Position numbers and translations under genes: made by a program. Source: Acidobacteriota bacterium (lineage in GTDB: Bacteria > Acidobacteriota > Terriglobia > Bryobacterales > Bryobacteraceae). From it: DNA of 64,000 bases. Every line of letters begins with the position of its first letter. Positions within the stretch are counted from its first letter, which is position 1. The stretch covers positions 1 to 64,000 of the forward strand of contig JACQZR010000144.1 in NCBI GenBank assembly GCA_016213775.1. The letters run 5' to 3'. Below the pieces are notes generated by a model, which searched no databases, had not been told where the DNA came from, and worked only from the letters and a program-made list of their open reading frames with translations. This document shows, piece by piece, positions 46,955 to 64,000 of the stretch.

Positions 46955-47185
46955 ATGGACTTCACGCGAATTACTGTAGATCCGAACCAGATGGGGGGAG
47001 TTCCGTGTATTCGCGGGCTGCGGATTCCAGTGGCGACAGTGCTTCGTATGATTGCCGGAGGAATGGAAAACGCGGAGATCCTGGCTGACTATCCGGACCT
47101 CAATGAAGCCGACATACAGGAAGCTTTGCTCTTTGCGGCCGCCGCCATCACCGAAGAAGAGTTGCCGCAGGTCGTCCATCGTTGA
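46955..47185 (+). CDS. DUF433 family antitoxin
   Basis: The 76-residue protein has the complete DUF433 pattern: FTRITVDPNQMGGVPCIRGLRIPVATVLRM, then ILADYPDLNEADIQEALLFAA. DUF433 proteins are helix-turn-helix antitoxins usually followed by a DUF5615 PIN-like toxin, as here. Its stop overlaps the next start by four bases (TTGA). The antitoxin appears intact. Confidence 0.85.
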   Translation: MDFTRITVDPNQMGGVPCIRGLRIPVATVLRMIAGGMENAEILADYPDLNEADIQEALLFAAAAITEEELPQVVHR

Positions 47186-47505
47186 GGTTCCTGATAGACA
47201 ACGCGCTTTCGCCTCGGGTTGCCGTACTCCTGCGCGAGGCGGGTTTCGATGCCGTACACATCGCGGCCTATGGAATCGTGTGGTTGTTTCGGCGGACTCC
47301 GACTTCCCGAAACTCCTGGCTCTGTCAGCGAAGTTCGCCATCGGCCATCTTGTTCCGCGAACCGGAGAGCGTCCGGCCTGAAGACTATGCCCAACTGATC
47401 CTGAATAATCTTGCCGTCCTCCAACCTGCCGTGGAGACGGGTTGCGTCCTCGTGTTCAGGAAGGGCGTAATTTGGGTTCGGAGATTACCCATTGGCCGAG
47501 TATGA
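47182..47505 (+). pseudogene. Scrambled DUF5615 PIN-like toxin
   Basis: The frame opens properly with MRFLIDNALSPRVAVLLREAGFDAVHIAAYGI, the DUF5615 start with its PIN-type aspartate, and ends with AILFREPE, LNNLAVLQPAVETGCVLVF and IWVRRLPI. Residues 33-51 are nonsense in this frame, while the same DNA in another frame reads RVVVSADSDFPKLLALSAK, the expected second acidic motif. About 20 family residues before it are also missing. A deletion plus compensating shifts have destroyed the active site while leaving the frame open. Confidence 0.75.
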
Positions 47506-47566
47506 AGATAGCGTCGTTGGCGTTTGGCCGGCACGTGGCTTTCCGCGCTGCTCGATGTCTACATAG

Positions 47567-48073
47567 TCACTCGCGTGAGAGGAGTTTGTCGATGTCGAGG
47601 CAATCCAGCAGTCTCATCTGTGTCGATATGTCGGCGTAAGCGCCGAGCCGCGACGCAGCACTTCGGACTTCGAGTAGTGCCTGTTGCAGACTTCCTCTCT
47701 TCTGCTCCATGGTCGAATGCGCCCAGAACTCTGACAGAGCCCGGCCCCAGTGGCAGCGATGATATCCTCGTTCCAACGGCCAGTACTCAGTCTCTTGAAC
47801 GGCCTTGCCGTACCTCCGTCGCCTGTCTGCTTCAAAGTACGAGTCAGCCAAGAACCTCGTCCCTGTGTCCCAATATAAATCGAAGAATCCCGCGATATTG
47901 CTGTAATCCCAAGGAGGATTGCCGGACCGGTATGAGTCCAGGAGTCGATCCGAGCCCCCAGAATTCGCTTGCAGAAACTTGGTTTGCCGGTCACCCCACT
48001 TGCGGTGGAACGCCTCGGGCGCTTCGCGGTAGACAAAGATTTGAAACAACAACTTGGAACACGCTGGTATCAT
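47567..48073 (-). CDS. Hypothetical protein
   Basis: The 168-residue soluble protein starts at an ATG with AAAGGAGA seven bases upstream. It is rich in Trp, Tyr and Arg (WDYSNIAGFFDLYWDTG, EYWPLERGYHRCHWGRALSEFW) and ends in an Arg/Leu-rich helix. I recognise no family. It is isolated, convergent with the broken toxin and co-oriented with the YeiH gene upstream of it (214 bases). Confidence 0.5.
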   Translation of the reverse strand: MIPACSKLLFQIFVYREAPEAFHRKWGDRQTKFLQANSGGSDRLLDSYRSGNPPWDYSNIAGFFDLYWDTGTRFLADSYFEADRRRRYGKAVQETEYWPLERGYHRCHWGRALSEFWAHSTMEQKRGSLQQALLEVRSAASRLGAYADISTQMRLLDCLDIDKLLSRE

Positions 48074-48286
48074 TTGATTCTCTCCTTTGGCCGCTCTTGG
48101 CCAAGTTCAGTATAAGGTCGAATATGCCGTTTTGAGCGATGCGCAGCCAGGGCATCTGCAAGGCATGGCGGCAACAGAAACGCGCAAGCCCACGGCGGCG
48201 GAGGAACGATGGGGCGGGCTCCGTCGGGATAGGTGCTTGCGTCCAGGCCGCCGGCGATTCTCGCGCCACGCACATGTCCAACGTAT

Positions 48287-49417
48287 TCAGAGCCGGACAG
48301 CCGCGAAGCTGAACAGAATGCTCGCCACTGCCAGGATCAACCCAGCCAGTGCCGGTCGAAATCCGACATTGCGCAAACTCCGCAGGGAAGTCTCCAGACC
48401 GAGTGCTGCCATTCCGGCGGCAATCGCGAACCCGCTCACTGTCTTCATCAGGTCGAGCAGGTTTATGGGCACGGCCTGCCATCGCGGAAACTGGATCTGC
48501 AGGCTCGGAATCAGACCCAAGGAATGCAACAGCGCGAGCGCAAGAAACCCCATCACCATTGGCGGGAGAAAGTCGGACAGTTTCAGTTTCTTGCGTTTCC
48601 GCCCATCCGATTTGCGGTAGATCAGGCCCAGCGCAAGCACCAATGGCGCCAACAAGGACACCCGCGACAGCTTCACCAATGTCGCCGCTTGCCCCGCGTC
48701 GGGGTGATATGCGAAACCCGCGGCCACCACTTGCGGCGTCTGATGAATCGCCAGTCCCGCCCAAATGCCGAATGTGCGTGGGTCCATATTGAGAGCGTGC
48801 CCGATGGGCGGCAGGACGAACATCACCGCCAGTCCCAACAACGACACGGTAGCTACGGCAAAGGCCACGTCCCGCTCTTCGGCATCGATCACAGGCGCCG
48901 TCGCGATGATGGCCGAGCCTCCGCAGATCGCTGTTCCGATCCCCAATAAGGTCGCCTGCTTCGGAGCGATTCGCAACGCCCTGCGCACCACAAATGCCAA
49001 TCCGAAAAGCAGCACCACCTGGACCGCGCTCAGGAGAATCGCTTCGCCGCCGGTGTTGATCACGTCGGCGAAATTCAGTCTCGCGCCTAACAGGATGATG
49101 CCGATCATCAACACGGTTCGCAGCGAGTAGCGGATTCCCGGCCGCAGCGCTTCCGGAACGGTGATTACGTTCCCGATCAGAAGGCCCAAAGGAAGTACGA
49201 TCGTGACCGGTTCCAGCCCCCTCGGAAGGTAGTTCACCGCGAGGTAAGCGATTGCGGCCAGCAATGCGGAGAAGACCGCTCCCTTCCAAACCTCCGGCCT
49301 CGGCCGCGCGATGGCGGCAGTGTCCAGCGGATCGGGCAGTTCGGCGCCTGCCTCCATGTAGATCAGGTAATTGGCCCAGGCGTAGTCATCCTTGGGTGCT
49401 GGTTTAGTAGGTGTCAT
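48287..49417 (-). CDS. YeiH/UPF0324 family putative sulfate exporter
   Basis: The 376-residue membrane protein has about ten hydrophobic segments. It shows the family blocks LPLGLLIGNVI, LRTVLMIGIILLGARLNF, LLGIGTAICGGSAIIATAPVI, FGIWAGLAIHQTPQVVAAGF and ALGLETSLRSL. YeiH-type proteins are annotated as putative sulfate exporters; transport activity is little tested. I chose the ATG at 49417, since the reading frame upstream runs into the DUF5990 remnant. No cys regulator is adjacent. Confidence 0.85.
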   Translation of the reverse strand: MTPTKPAPKDDYAWANYLIYMEAGAELPDPLDTAAIARPRPEVWKGAVFSALLAAIAYLAVNYLPRGLEPVTIVLPLGLLIGNVITVPEALRPGIRYSLRTVLMIGIILLGARLNFADVINTGGEAILLSAVQVVLLFGLAFVVRRALRIAPKQATLLGIGTAICGGSAIIATAPVIDAEERDVAFAVATVSLLGLAVMFVLPPIGHALNMDPRTFGIWAGLAIHQTPQVVAAGFAYHPDAGQAATLVKLSRVSLLAPLVLALGLIYRKSDGRKRKKLKLSDFLPPMVMGFLALALLHSLGLIPSLQIQFPRWQAVPINLLDLMKTVSGFAIAAGMAALGLETSLRSLRNVGFRPALAGLILAVASILFSFAAVRL

Positions 49418-49476
49418 AGTCCCAGAACTTACCCAATCTTGGCCCGAACCGCGATGGATGTAAAGTCTTTTATTTA

Positions 49477-49700
49477 CCCGCGGTCCAGCCGGCAAAGTCC
49501 TTGACGGTGGCGCAACTCGGACTGCCGTCCCGCCCCGTCCCCGGCACGCGCGTTTCCAGGACACCGTCCGCCGCGATCATCCTGGCCGTGCCCGTCTGCC
49601 GGTCAGAGTGCCGATATCAATGTAGACAAAGCACCCTCCCGAAAATCCCTGAACGAACAGCCCACCGAGCGCAGCCACACCGTCGGAGGCGTACTGTTTT
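49477..49700 (-). pseudogene. Decayed copy of the DUF5990 gene
   Basis: The bases from 49477 to about 49590 closely match the 3' part of the DUF5990 gene at 44695-45120 (the stretch encoding SCASVKDFAGWTV and upstream). After a deletion they resume as the part encoding FVYIDIG and FVQGP. The frame is broken and the 5' part is absent. Confidence 0.75.
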
Positions 49701-49767
49701 CGTATGGCCCGGTGCTAACGTCCTTGCAACGGTGTTTGGGAAAGTCGGGGATACCGGGGGACACGAC

Positions 49768-49965
49768 TCACAAGTTTTGCTGAGTGGCAACACAACACGT
49801 ACGTTCGGTCTCCACCGCGAGATCAGGCTGATCGCGAAACACCAGAAGAATGTCGTAATCCGAATCCGGCCGCGCGTCGCCGCGGGCGCGGGAGCCGAAC
49901 AGAATCAACTGCACCAACCTGTCGCCGTATAAATCAGAAAGCCCACGGCGCAGGTCGGACAGCAC
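49768..49965 (-). CDS. Truncated MNT-type nucleotidyltransferase
   Basis: The 65-residue product keeps the core of minimal nucleotidyltransferases: LVQLILFGSRARGDARPDSDYDILLVF, with the GS and DxD catalytic motifs. It then ends soon after ETERT. Intact MntA-like proteins run about 100 residues and sit beside a HEPN (HepT) toxin that they neutralise by polyadenylylation. No HEPN gene is present on either side: rpoC's end and a heptamer array lie on one side, and a gene remnant on the other. The start is GTG. It is probably a relic, listed as coding because the core is intact. Confidence 0.6.
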   Translation of the reverse strand: MLSDLRRGLSDLYGDRLVQLILFGSRARGDARPDSDYDILLVFRDQPDLAVETERTCCVATQQNL

Positions 49966-49986
49966 TTGCTATTCTTGCGCCGTGGG

Positions 49987-50039
49987 CTTCTTGCTTCTTA
50001 CTTCTTGCTTCTTACTTCTTGCTTCTTACTTCTTGCTTC

Positions 50040-50042
<3 letters not shown>
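49987..50042. repeat. Heptanucleotide array overlapping the rpoC stop codon
   Basis: Four perfect 14-base units (CTTCTTGCTTCTTA, i.e. eight heptamers) run from 49987 to 50042. The last three bases are the complement of the rpoC stop codon, so the array begins at the stop codon of the gene. Confidence 0.9.
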
Positions 50043-54260
<4,218 letters not shown>

Positions 54261-54287
54261 TCTGTATTCTCCTTTCGGCTCGGGTTA

Positions 54288-58589
<4,302 letters not shown>

Positions 58590-59246
58590 TCATCTACTCC
58601 TAAAGGGCAGTAAGCACGTCAGGCGGCGAAGGTCGCCGCTCGCTTGCAGCCGGGTGACAGTAGACTGCTGTCGCCCGCGGAGTCCGGGGAAACGGAACTG
58701 AGAAAGCGTTGAGAGGGGCCTGGTTGGATGGGGCCCGGAAACGGAATTCGTTGAGGCGAACCGGGATGCGCGGTGGTGAGGCGGACAGAGAGTTCAGGCA
58801 TTCCTTGCCTCCATACCAAAGGCGGTTATGAGGAAGCCGTTTCCAGACACAAGAGCAACGGGTCGGTTGCCTGTAGAGACGACGGAATTATGGATCACGC
58901 GCGCAAAGCCACGAAACGCTACTCGCCCAATTCTCCTCCAGGGTAACAAACCTGTGACGGTGCGTCAACCGGGGTGCATCGGAAGCTCATGGCCACCGAT
59001 GAACCTCCTCACGACCGGCCTTTGGCGCGGTCGCCCGACTGAAGTCCCGCCACTGGAGTTTGTACATTCCGCCGTCATGTAGGGCGGCCAATCCTGGCCG
59101 CGGCTGGCCCTTCCAGGCCCGCCCTGGGCGAGACTGAAGTCTCGCGCGGGCTGAAGCCCACCCTACAGGGCGGCAGAATCGGAGGTCATTTTCGGAGCAA
59201 AGGTGATGAACACTGATAGGAGGACGCAGGAATCCGCCCATTTTTT
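58590..59246 (-). other. Long rpoB upstream region without genes
   Basis: These 657 bases hold no supported gene. In most bacteria rplJ and rplL lie here. rpoBC must be driven from this gap or by read-through from the sialidase-like gene. A REP-like element lies at 59082-59122. I could not pick a single promoter with confidence. Confidence 0.5.
59082..59122. repeat. Second copy of the REP-like twin-hairpin element
   Basis: The bases repeat the element at 98-142 (GCGGCCAATCCTGGCCGC followed by a GGCTGGCCC hairpin half). It is flanked by further inverted motifs ACTGAAGTC and GGGCTGAAGCCC, suggesting an extended dispersed repeat. Confidence 0.6.
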
Positions 59247-60431
59247 TCAGGGCTGTTTGATCCACTCCTCGTTGAACCATGTGTGTTGAATGCGGCGGCT
59301 CTCAGAGCCTTTGGGCAGGTGGTTCAGGAAGTAGGAATAGCTCGAATGGATCATCCCGTCGCGGGTCTGGATGATGGAGGGGTAGTGGAAAGAGCCGGCG
59401 CCTTCGCCGCGGTTGTCGCGTTCGAGACTCTTCTTCCATTTCCATGTGCGGCCTTCGTCGTCCGACATCCAGAGGGCGAGGGAATAGCGTCCGCGCTCGA
59501 TGTCGTTGTTGATGAGCAGCCAGTTGCCGTCCTTGAGCACCATCACTTCCGATCCGGTGCCGGGGTTGGGGATTTCGGAGTCTTTCACCGTTGACCAAGT
59601 GATGCCGTCGTCCTTGGATTCGCTGACGTGCAGACGCTTCGGCGGCGGGCCGTTGTCGCGCATGTAGGCGACGATGGTTCCGTCTTTGCGGCGGGCGAGC
59701 GTAGGTTGGATGTTGCCTGCGCCAATGAGAGGTTCGCTTGTGGTCCAGGTCTTGCCGCCATCGTCGGTGATGCCCATGAGGCTGATGGAGTAGCCGTCGG
59801 AGTAAAGCGGAACGATGATTCTGCCGGTGGCGAGTTCGATGGGGTGGACGCGGGTCATCCAGCCCATGCGGGAGAAGTACTTGTCATCGCCGCGCTGGAT
59901 GAGGCGCTTGGCCCATTCGCCGGTGCGGCCTTCGGCGTTCACGAGCGGATCGAGCGTGGAGTGGAATTTGGCGGCGAAGTTGCGCGGGACCAGCATGAGG
60001 GGATCGCCGGTTTCCCACTTCGGAGCACCGTCGCCTTTCCATTGCGTCGTGGTGCGGATCATGGTGAGGGCGGTGTGCCATTCGTTGGCAACGATGATCT
60101 GCCACAGCAGCCAGAGGCGCTGTTTGCTATCGACGAACATGGTGGGGTTGGTATCGGGGAATCCTGGTGTGTCGGCGAGAACAAACGGGTCGGACCACTT
60201 GGCGGCGCCTTTCTTTTTCCGCGCGCCGAGGATCTGGACATCGTCGGCGGTGCGCTCGCCGGAGCCGCGATACCAGCAGACGAGCAGGTCGCCATTGGGC
60301 AATTCAACGATTGTGGAGGCGTGGTTGTGTTTCGCGCTGAGGGGGAAGATTGCTTCGCTGTGATGAACCGGCTCGGCGGTCAGGCCCGCGGCGATCGCGG
60401 ACACGGCGGCGGCCATTCGTAGAATACGCAT
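59247..60431 (-). CDS. Exported sialidase-like (BNR/Asp-box) protein
   Basis: The 394-residue protein has a signal peptide (about 1-19). It then has a six-bladed propeller signature: the opening RxxG-like [15 protein letters not shown], and Asp boxes such as [20 protein letters not shown] and [10 protein letters not shown]. This is the exo-alpha-sialidase/BNR-repeat family, in which many members act on glycans other than sialic acid. It would act outside the cytoplasm. Its start is only nine bases from the divergent amidohydrolase start, so their control regions must overlap. It is upstream of rpoB on the same strand. Confidence 0.8.
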   Translation of the reverse strand: MRILRMAAAVSAIAAGLTAEPVHHSEAIFPLSAKHNHASTIVELPNGDLLVCWYRGSGERTADDVQILGARKKKGAAKWSDPFVLADTPGFPDTNPTMFVDSKQRLWLLWQIIVANEWHTALTMIRTTTQWKGDGAPKWETGDPLMLVPRNFAAKFHSTLDPLVNAEGRTGEWAKRLIQRGDDKYFSRMGWMTRVHPIELATGRIIVPLYSDGYSISLMGITDDGGKTWTTSEPLIGAGNIQPTLARRKDGTIVAYMRDNGPPPKRLHVSESKDDGITWSTVKDSEIPNPGTGSEVMVLKDGNWLLINNDIERGRYSLALWMSDDEGRTWKWKKSLERDNRGEGAGSFHYPSIIQTRDGMIHSSYSYFLNHLPKGSESRRIQHTWFNEEWIKQP

Positions 60432-60440
60432 AATGAAGGA

Positions 60441-62096
60441 ATGCTACCAAAATGCCTTCGCTGGCTGTGGGTTCTGCTGATGACGCAGGCGGCGTGGTCC
60501 GGCGATTTGATTCTGCGCAATGGCAGGATCTGGACGGGTGATGCGGCGCGTCCCGAAGCCGAGGCCGTGGCTTGCCGCGATGGGCGGATCGTGGCAGTGG
60601 GGACGAATGCGGAGATCATGAAGTGGGCCGGGGTGGGGGCGGAGGTGATCGATCTGAAGGGCCGGAGGGTGGTACCGGGCTTCAACGATTCGCATGTGCA
60701 TTTCCTGGACGGCGGGCGGAACCTGGCCTCGGTGCAGTTGCGCGACGCGAAGAGTGAAGACGAGTTCCGTCAGCGGATAGCGGCGTTTGCGGCGAAGCAT
60801 CCCAAGGGGCGGTGGATCACGGGTGGCGATTGGGACCACGAGAATTTCGCTTCCGCCCGGCTGCCGGTGCGGCAGTTGATCGATGACGTGACGCGGGACA
60901 ATCCGGTGTTTGTGCAGCGGCTGGATGGTCACATGGCGCTGGTGAATTCGCAGGTGCTGCGGATGGCGGGGATCACGCGGGACACGAAAGACCCGCCGGG
61001 CGGAACGATCGTGCGCGATGCCGCCGGTGAGCCGACGGGCATTCTGAAGGACGCAGCGATGGACGCGGTACACCGGGTTATGCCTGCGCTGAGCGCCGCG
61101 GAGGTGGAGGAGGGCCTGCGCGCGGCGATGCGGTATGCAAACGAACGCGGAGTGACCAGTGTGCAGGATATGTCGGCCTCGCCGGACGTGCTCCGCGTGT
61201 ATCAGAAACTGCTGCGGGAGGGCTCGCTGACGGTGCGGGTGTACGGGTTGCAACCGCTGCGGCAGTGGCAGCGGCTGGCGGGACCGGGCGTGCAGGCCGG
61301 ATTCGGCAACGAGATGCTGCGCATTGGCGGATTGAAGGGCTTTGCCGATGGGTCGTTGGGGTCGACGACGGCGTGGTTCTTCGACTCATACAATGATGCC
61401 CCTGGGAATACAGGGCTGGCGAGCGATGAGATGCTTCCTCCGGGCCGGTTGCCGGAAAATGTGGTTGGCGCCGATGGGGCGGGGTTGCAGTTAGCGATTC
61501 ACGCCATCGGCGACCGGGCCAATCACGAGGTATTGAGCGTGTTTGAGAATGCAATCCGGCGCAATGGGAAGCGCGACCGGCGGTTCCGGATCGAGCACGC
61601 GCAACATCTGCGGGCGCGCGATATTCCCCGGTTCGTGGCAAGCGGGGTGATTGCGTCGATGCAGCCGTATCACGCGATTGACGATGGGAGGTGGGCGGAT
61701 AAACGGATCGGGGCGGAGCGGGCGAAGGGGACCTATGCGTTTCGGAGTCTGCTGGATGCGGGCGTGACGCTGGCGTTCGGATCGGATTGGTTTGTGGCGC
61801 CGATGGACCCGCTGCTGGGAATCTACGGGGCGGTGACGCGGCGTACATTGGACGGGAAGCGGCCTGATGGGTGGGTGCCGGAGCAGAAGATCACGGTTGC
61901 GGAGGCGGTGCGGGCGTATACCTACGGGTCGGCTTACGCGAGCCATGAAGAAAAGACGAAAGGGGTGATTTCGGTCGGGTATCTAGGGGACTTTGCGGTG
62001 CTGGACAGCGACGTTTTCGCGATTTCCGGGGAGAAGGTCGAGAACGTGAAGGTGGACATGACAGTTGTAGGAGGGCGCATAGTTTACAGCAGATAA
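60441..62096 (+). CDS. Exported amidohydrolase of the YtcJ type (amidohydrolase family 3)
   Basis: The 551-residue protein has a signal peptide (about 1-20, ending AWS). It then has the composite beta start [13 protein letters not shown] and the metal-binding motif GFNDSHVHF, with [20 protein letters not shown], the histidine in [23 protein letters not shown], and [22 protein letters not shown] follow. These are typical of the YtcJ-like branch of metal-dependent amidohydrolases. Substrate unknown. It is followed at short distance by a small conserved protein and a YggX-like gene. Confidence 0.88.
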   Translation: MLPKCLRWLWVLLMTQAAWSGDLILRNGRIWTGDAARPEAEAVACRDGRIVAVGTNAEIMKWAGVGAEVIDLKGRRVVPGFNDSHVHFLDGGRNLASVQLRDAKSEDEFRQRIAAFAAKHPKGRWITGGDWDHENFASARLPVRQLIDDVTRDNPVFVQRLDGHMALVNSQVLRMAGITRDTKDPPGGTIVRDAAGEPTGILKDAAMDAVHRVMPALSAAEVEEGLRAAMRYANERGVTSVQDMSASPDVLRVYQKLLREGSLTVRVYGLQPLRQWQRLAGPGVQAGFGNEMLRIGGLKGFADGSLGSTTAWFFDSYNDAPGNTGLASDEMLPPGRLPENVVGADGAGLQLAIHAIGDRANHEVLSVFENAIRRNGKRDRRFRIEHAQHLRARDIPRFVASGVIASMQPYHAIDDGRWADKRIGAERAKGTYAFRSLLDAGVTLAFGSDWFVAPMDPLLGIYGAVTRRTLDGKRPDGWVPEQKITVAEAVRAYTYGSAYASHEEKTKGVISVGYLGDFAVLDSDVFAISGEKVENVKVDMTVVGGRIVYSR

Positions 62097-62134
62097 GCCT
62101 CAAGATTTCTCTCTTAGCGCCGATATAGCGATTG

Positions 62135-62452
62135 ATGCCGGTGAACTACGAAGAAAGCGAACGCATGCTCTCCCAATTCAACAAGCTCATCACGGAGCTT
62201 TTGAAAGGGACGTTGAGCCGCAACACCTTCCGGCCATGGGAGGTAGACATACTACTCGACATCGAGCACTGCAATCTGCGAGACGGCAACAAGCGGGAGA
62301 CGCTGCGGCGGTATCAGAAGTCGGTCCAGCGGAACATGGAGAAAGGCGCGCCCGAGCCGATGAAGCTGTCGGAATACTTACGCAATCTGCAGGTGAAGCG
62401 CGAACAGCGGGCCACTACCCGACTGGAAGAGACTGCGCTATCCTCAAGGTAG
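62135..62452 (+). CDS. Small conserved hypothetical protein
   Basis: The 105-residue soluble, mostly helical, highly charged protein starts at ATG 62135. Segments include SQFNKLITELLKGTLSRNTFRPWEVDILLDIEHC and LRRYQKSVQRNMEKGAPEPMKLSEYL. I believe similar proteins exist in other Acidobacteria, but I cannot name a family. It lies between the amidohydrolase and the YggX gene on the same strand. Confidence 0.55.
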   Translation: MPVNYEESERMLSQFNKLITELLKGTLSRNTFRPWEVDILLDIEHCNLRDGNKRETLRRYQKSVQRNMEKGAPEPMKLSEYLRNLQVKREQRATTRLEETALSSR

Positions 62453-62484
62453 AGAATCAATCTTTACTAAGGAGTCCGAATAGG

Positions 62485-62832
62485 ATGGGTTGCGGAAGCG
62501 GTGGGTGTGGAAGCGGTGGCGGAGGCTTGGTCTCCCCCAAAATTGAGGACCCCAACGCGCGGAAGGTGTTCTGCGTGAAGTTCCAGAAAGAGATGGCGGG
62601 GCTGGATGAAGTCCCGTTCGAGGGGCATCCACTCGGGCAGCGGATCTACGAAAACGTGTCCAAGGAAGCCTGGAAGCTGTGGGTGGAGCATATGAAGATG
62701 CTCATGAACGAGTACCGGCTCAATCTTGGGACGGCGGAAGCCCAGGAATTCCTCATCAAACAGATGGAACAGTATTTCTTCGGCGAGGGTGCTGCCCTTC
62801 CGGCGGGGTATGTTCCGCAAACCAAGAGCTAA
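62485..62832 (+). CDS. yggX: YggX-like Fe(II)-trafficking/oxidative damage protection protein
   Basis: Residues 25-115 match the YggX pattern: ARKVFCVKFQKEMAGLDEVPF, HPLGQRIYENVSKEAWKLWVEHMKMLMNEYRLNL, EFLIKQMEQYFFGEG and GYVP. The conserved cysteine is in VFCVKF. YggX proteins help protect iron-sulfur clusters. This one has an extra N-terminus of about 24 residues starting MGCGSGGCGSGGGG, with two more cysteines in a Gly/Ser run. The ATG at 62485 has AAGGAG about 10 bases upstream. The family is usually about 90 residues. Confidence 0.85.
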   Translation: MGCGSGGCGSGGGGLVSPKIEDPNARKVFCVKFQKEMAGLDEVPFEGHPLGQRIYENVSKEAWKLWVEHMKMLMNEYRLNLGTAEAQEFLIKQMEQYFFGEGAALPAGYVPQTKS

Positions 62833-62853
62833 TCCGATTCGAACGCCACTGGC

Positions 62854-64000
62854 GTGAACATAGTTCTTCTTTCCACATACGATCTGGGGCACCAGCCGTT
62901 TGGGTTGGCTTCGCCGGCTTCGTGGCTGCGGGCTCGCGGGCATTCCGTGACGTTGGTTGATCTGGCGGTGGAGGCGTTGCCTGCCGAGGCGGTTCGCCGG
63001 GCGGATGCGGTGGGGTTCTTTCTGCCGATGCACACAGCAGCGCGGCTGGCTGCGGGAGTGATCGGGAAGGTACGCACGTTGAACCCGGCGGCGCGGTTGA
63101 TTGCGTATGGGCTGTACGCAGCGCCGAACGCGGAGTATCTGCGATCGCTGGGGGTGGAGTCGGTGATCAGCGGTGAGTTCGAGGCGGCGGTGTGCAAGGC
63201 TGTGGAGCGTTCCGTTCAGACCGTGTCCCTGGAGCGGTTGGCGTTTTTGGCCCCGGAGCGCGGCGGTCTGCCGTCGCTCGATCAGTACGCGAAGCTGCAT
63301 GTGCTCGATTCGACGCGAGTGGTGGGGTATACCGAAGCGAGCCGCGGCTGCAAACATCTCTGCCGGCATTGTCCTGTAGTGCCTGTTTATCAGGGCGCGT
63401 TTCGCGTTGTTCAGGCGGAAGTTGTGCTGGAGGACATCGAGAGGCAGGTGGCCGCGGGCGCGCAGCACATCACTTTCGGCGATCCGGATTTCTTCAATGG
63501 GCCGGCGCATGCAATGCGCATTGTTGAGGCGCTGCACACGGCGCACGCGGACGTCACCTTTGATGTAACGATCAAGGTAGAGCACTTGCTGCGGCATCGC
63601 CAGTTGCTGCCGCGATTGCGCCAGACGGGGTGTCTGTTTGTCACCAGCGCGGTGGAGTCGGTGGATGATCAGGTTCTGGTGAAGCTGGCTAAGGGGCATA
63701 CGCGGGCGGACTTTGTGGAGGCTGTGGCGCTCGTGCGGGCAACGGGGCTGACTCTCGCACCGACGTTTGTGGCGTTCACCCCGTGGATCACGCGCGAGGG
63801 GTACTGCGATCTGCTGCGGACCATTCGCGAGTTGGATTTGATGGAGCAGGTTGCGCCGGTGCAGTTGGCGTTGCGGCTGCTGATTCCACCGCAGTCGCGG
63901 TTGTTGGAGTTGGAGGAGATCCGGGCGGTGGTGACGCACTTCGACCAGCCGGCGCTGTTGCACCGGTGGCAGCATCCCGATCCGGACGTGGATGTACTGG
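62854..64000 (+). CDS. B12-binding radical SAM protein (3' end beyond window)
   Basis: The reading starts at GTG 62854 (NIVLLSTYDLGHQPFG) and stays open to the edge, giving at least 382 residues. The first 120 residues look like a cobalamin-binding Rossmann domain (DAVGFFLPMHTAAR, SGEFEAAV). The radical SAM cluster CxxxCxxC follows at C166, C170 and C173 (SRGCKHLCRHCP), then FGDPDFFNG as in B12-radical SAM enzymes. Such enzymes often do methylations or rearrangements. The substrate is unknown. It lies 21 bases after yggX. Confidence 0.8.
   Translation, partial: MNIVLLSTYDLGHQPFGLASPASWLRARGHSVTLVDLAVEALPAEAVRRADAVGFFLPMHTAARLAAGVIGKVRTLNPAARLIAYGLYAAPNAEYLRSLGVESVISGEFEAAVCKAVERSVQTVSLERLAFLAPERGGLPSLDQYAKLHVLDSTRVVGYTEASRGCKHLCRHCPVVPVYQGAFRVVQAEVVLEDIERQVAAGAQHITFGDPDFFNGPAHAMRIVEALHTAHADVTFDVTIKVEHLLRHRQLLPRLRQTGCLFVTSAVESVDDQVLVKLAKGHTRADFVEAVALVRATGLTLAPTFVAFTPWITREGYCDLLRTIRELDLMEQVAPVQLALRLLIPPQSRLLELEEIRAVVTHFDQPALLHRWQHPDPDVDVL

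Noticed and set aside
62467-63975. 502-codon minus-strand open frame
   Set aside because: It is antisense to yggX and the radical SAM gene, both well supported; its Arg/His/Gln-rich product has no family features.

Overview
The window looks like a chromosomal segment of a high-GC Acidobacteriota, most likely a Solibacter/Bryobacter-type soil bacterium. This is inference. The signs are a PEP-CTERM surface protein, a TPR-CHAT protein, a giant secreted protein of He_PIG-type Ig repeats, a pseudopilin-like protein, a planctomycete-style DUF1587/DUF1592 remnant and heptanucleotide arrays. There is no rRNA to confirm it. No phage, insertion sequence, integrase or CRISPR array was seen.

Layout. 1-6 kb: a small sigma factor with its membrane partner, a PEP-CTERM protein and a convergent TPR-CHAT protein. 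6-7 kb: a higBA module whose toxin is broken. 6.7-15.3 kb: two secreted Ig-type proteins, one of 2645 residues with 27 repeats. 15.5-21.3 kb: glutamate dehydrogenase, a pseudopilin-like protein, a secreted protein, several decayed genes and a tRNA-Arg. 21.4-28.0 kb: a chemosensory operon (Cys-rich PAS protein, cheW, mcp, cheA, cheR, cheB) without cheY. 28.1-33.1 kb: an operon of CoA-transferase, ferredoxin, branched-chain 2-oxoacid:ferredoxin oxidoreductase (alpha, then fused beta-gamma) and branched-chain aminotransferase. This links amino acids, 2-oxoacids, acyl-CoA and free acids. It is followed by a lone PAAR protein and formate-THF ligase (fhs).

35.3-41.3 kb is the most unusual part. An intact fhs and an intact S9 peptidase gene flank a stacked tandem duplication. 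Between them lie, in order, an 841-residue protein with a zinc ribbon and a PD-(D/E)XK-like C-terminus, a 5' fragment of the S9 gene joined to a 3' fragment of fhs, and an AAA ATPase/DUF4276 pair. Each cargo therefore sits between an fhs 3' end and an S9 5' end, as if one site had taken up two alternative, probably defensive, cargoes.

41.3-50 kb: S9 peptidase, PLP decarboxylase, DUF5990 protein, subtilase, a second toxin-antitoxin module with a broken toxin, a YeiH-type transporter, and remnants including a truncated MNT nucleotidyltransferase. 50-58.6 kb: rpoC and rpoB without the usual neighbouring ribosomal genes. RpoB carries an eight-cysteine insertion near its N-terminus. 59.2-64 kb: a sialidase-like protein, an amidohydrolase, a small conserved protein, a YggX-type protein with a Gly/Cys-rich extension, and a radical SAM protein cut by the window edge.
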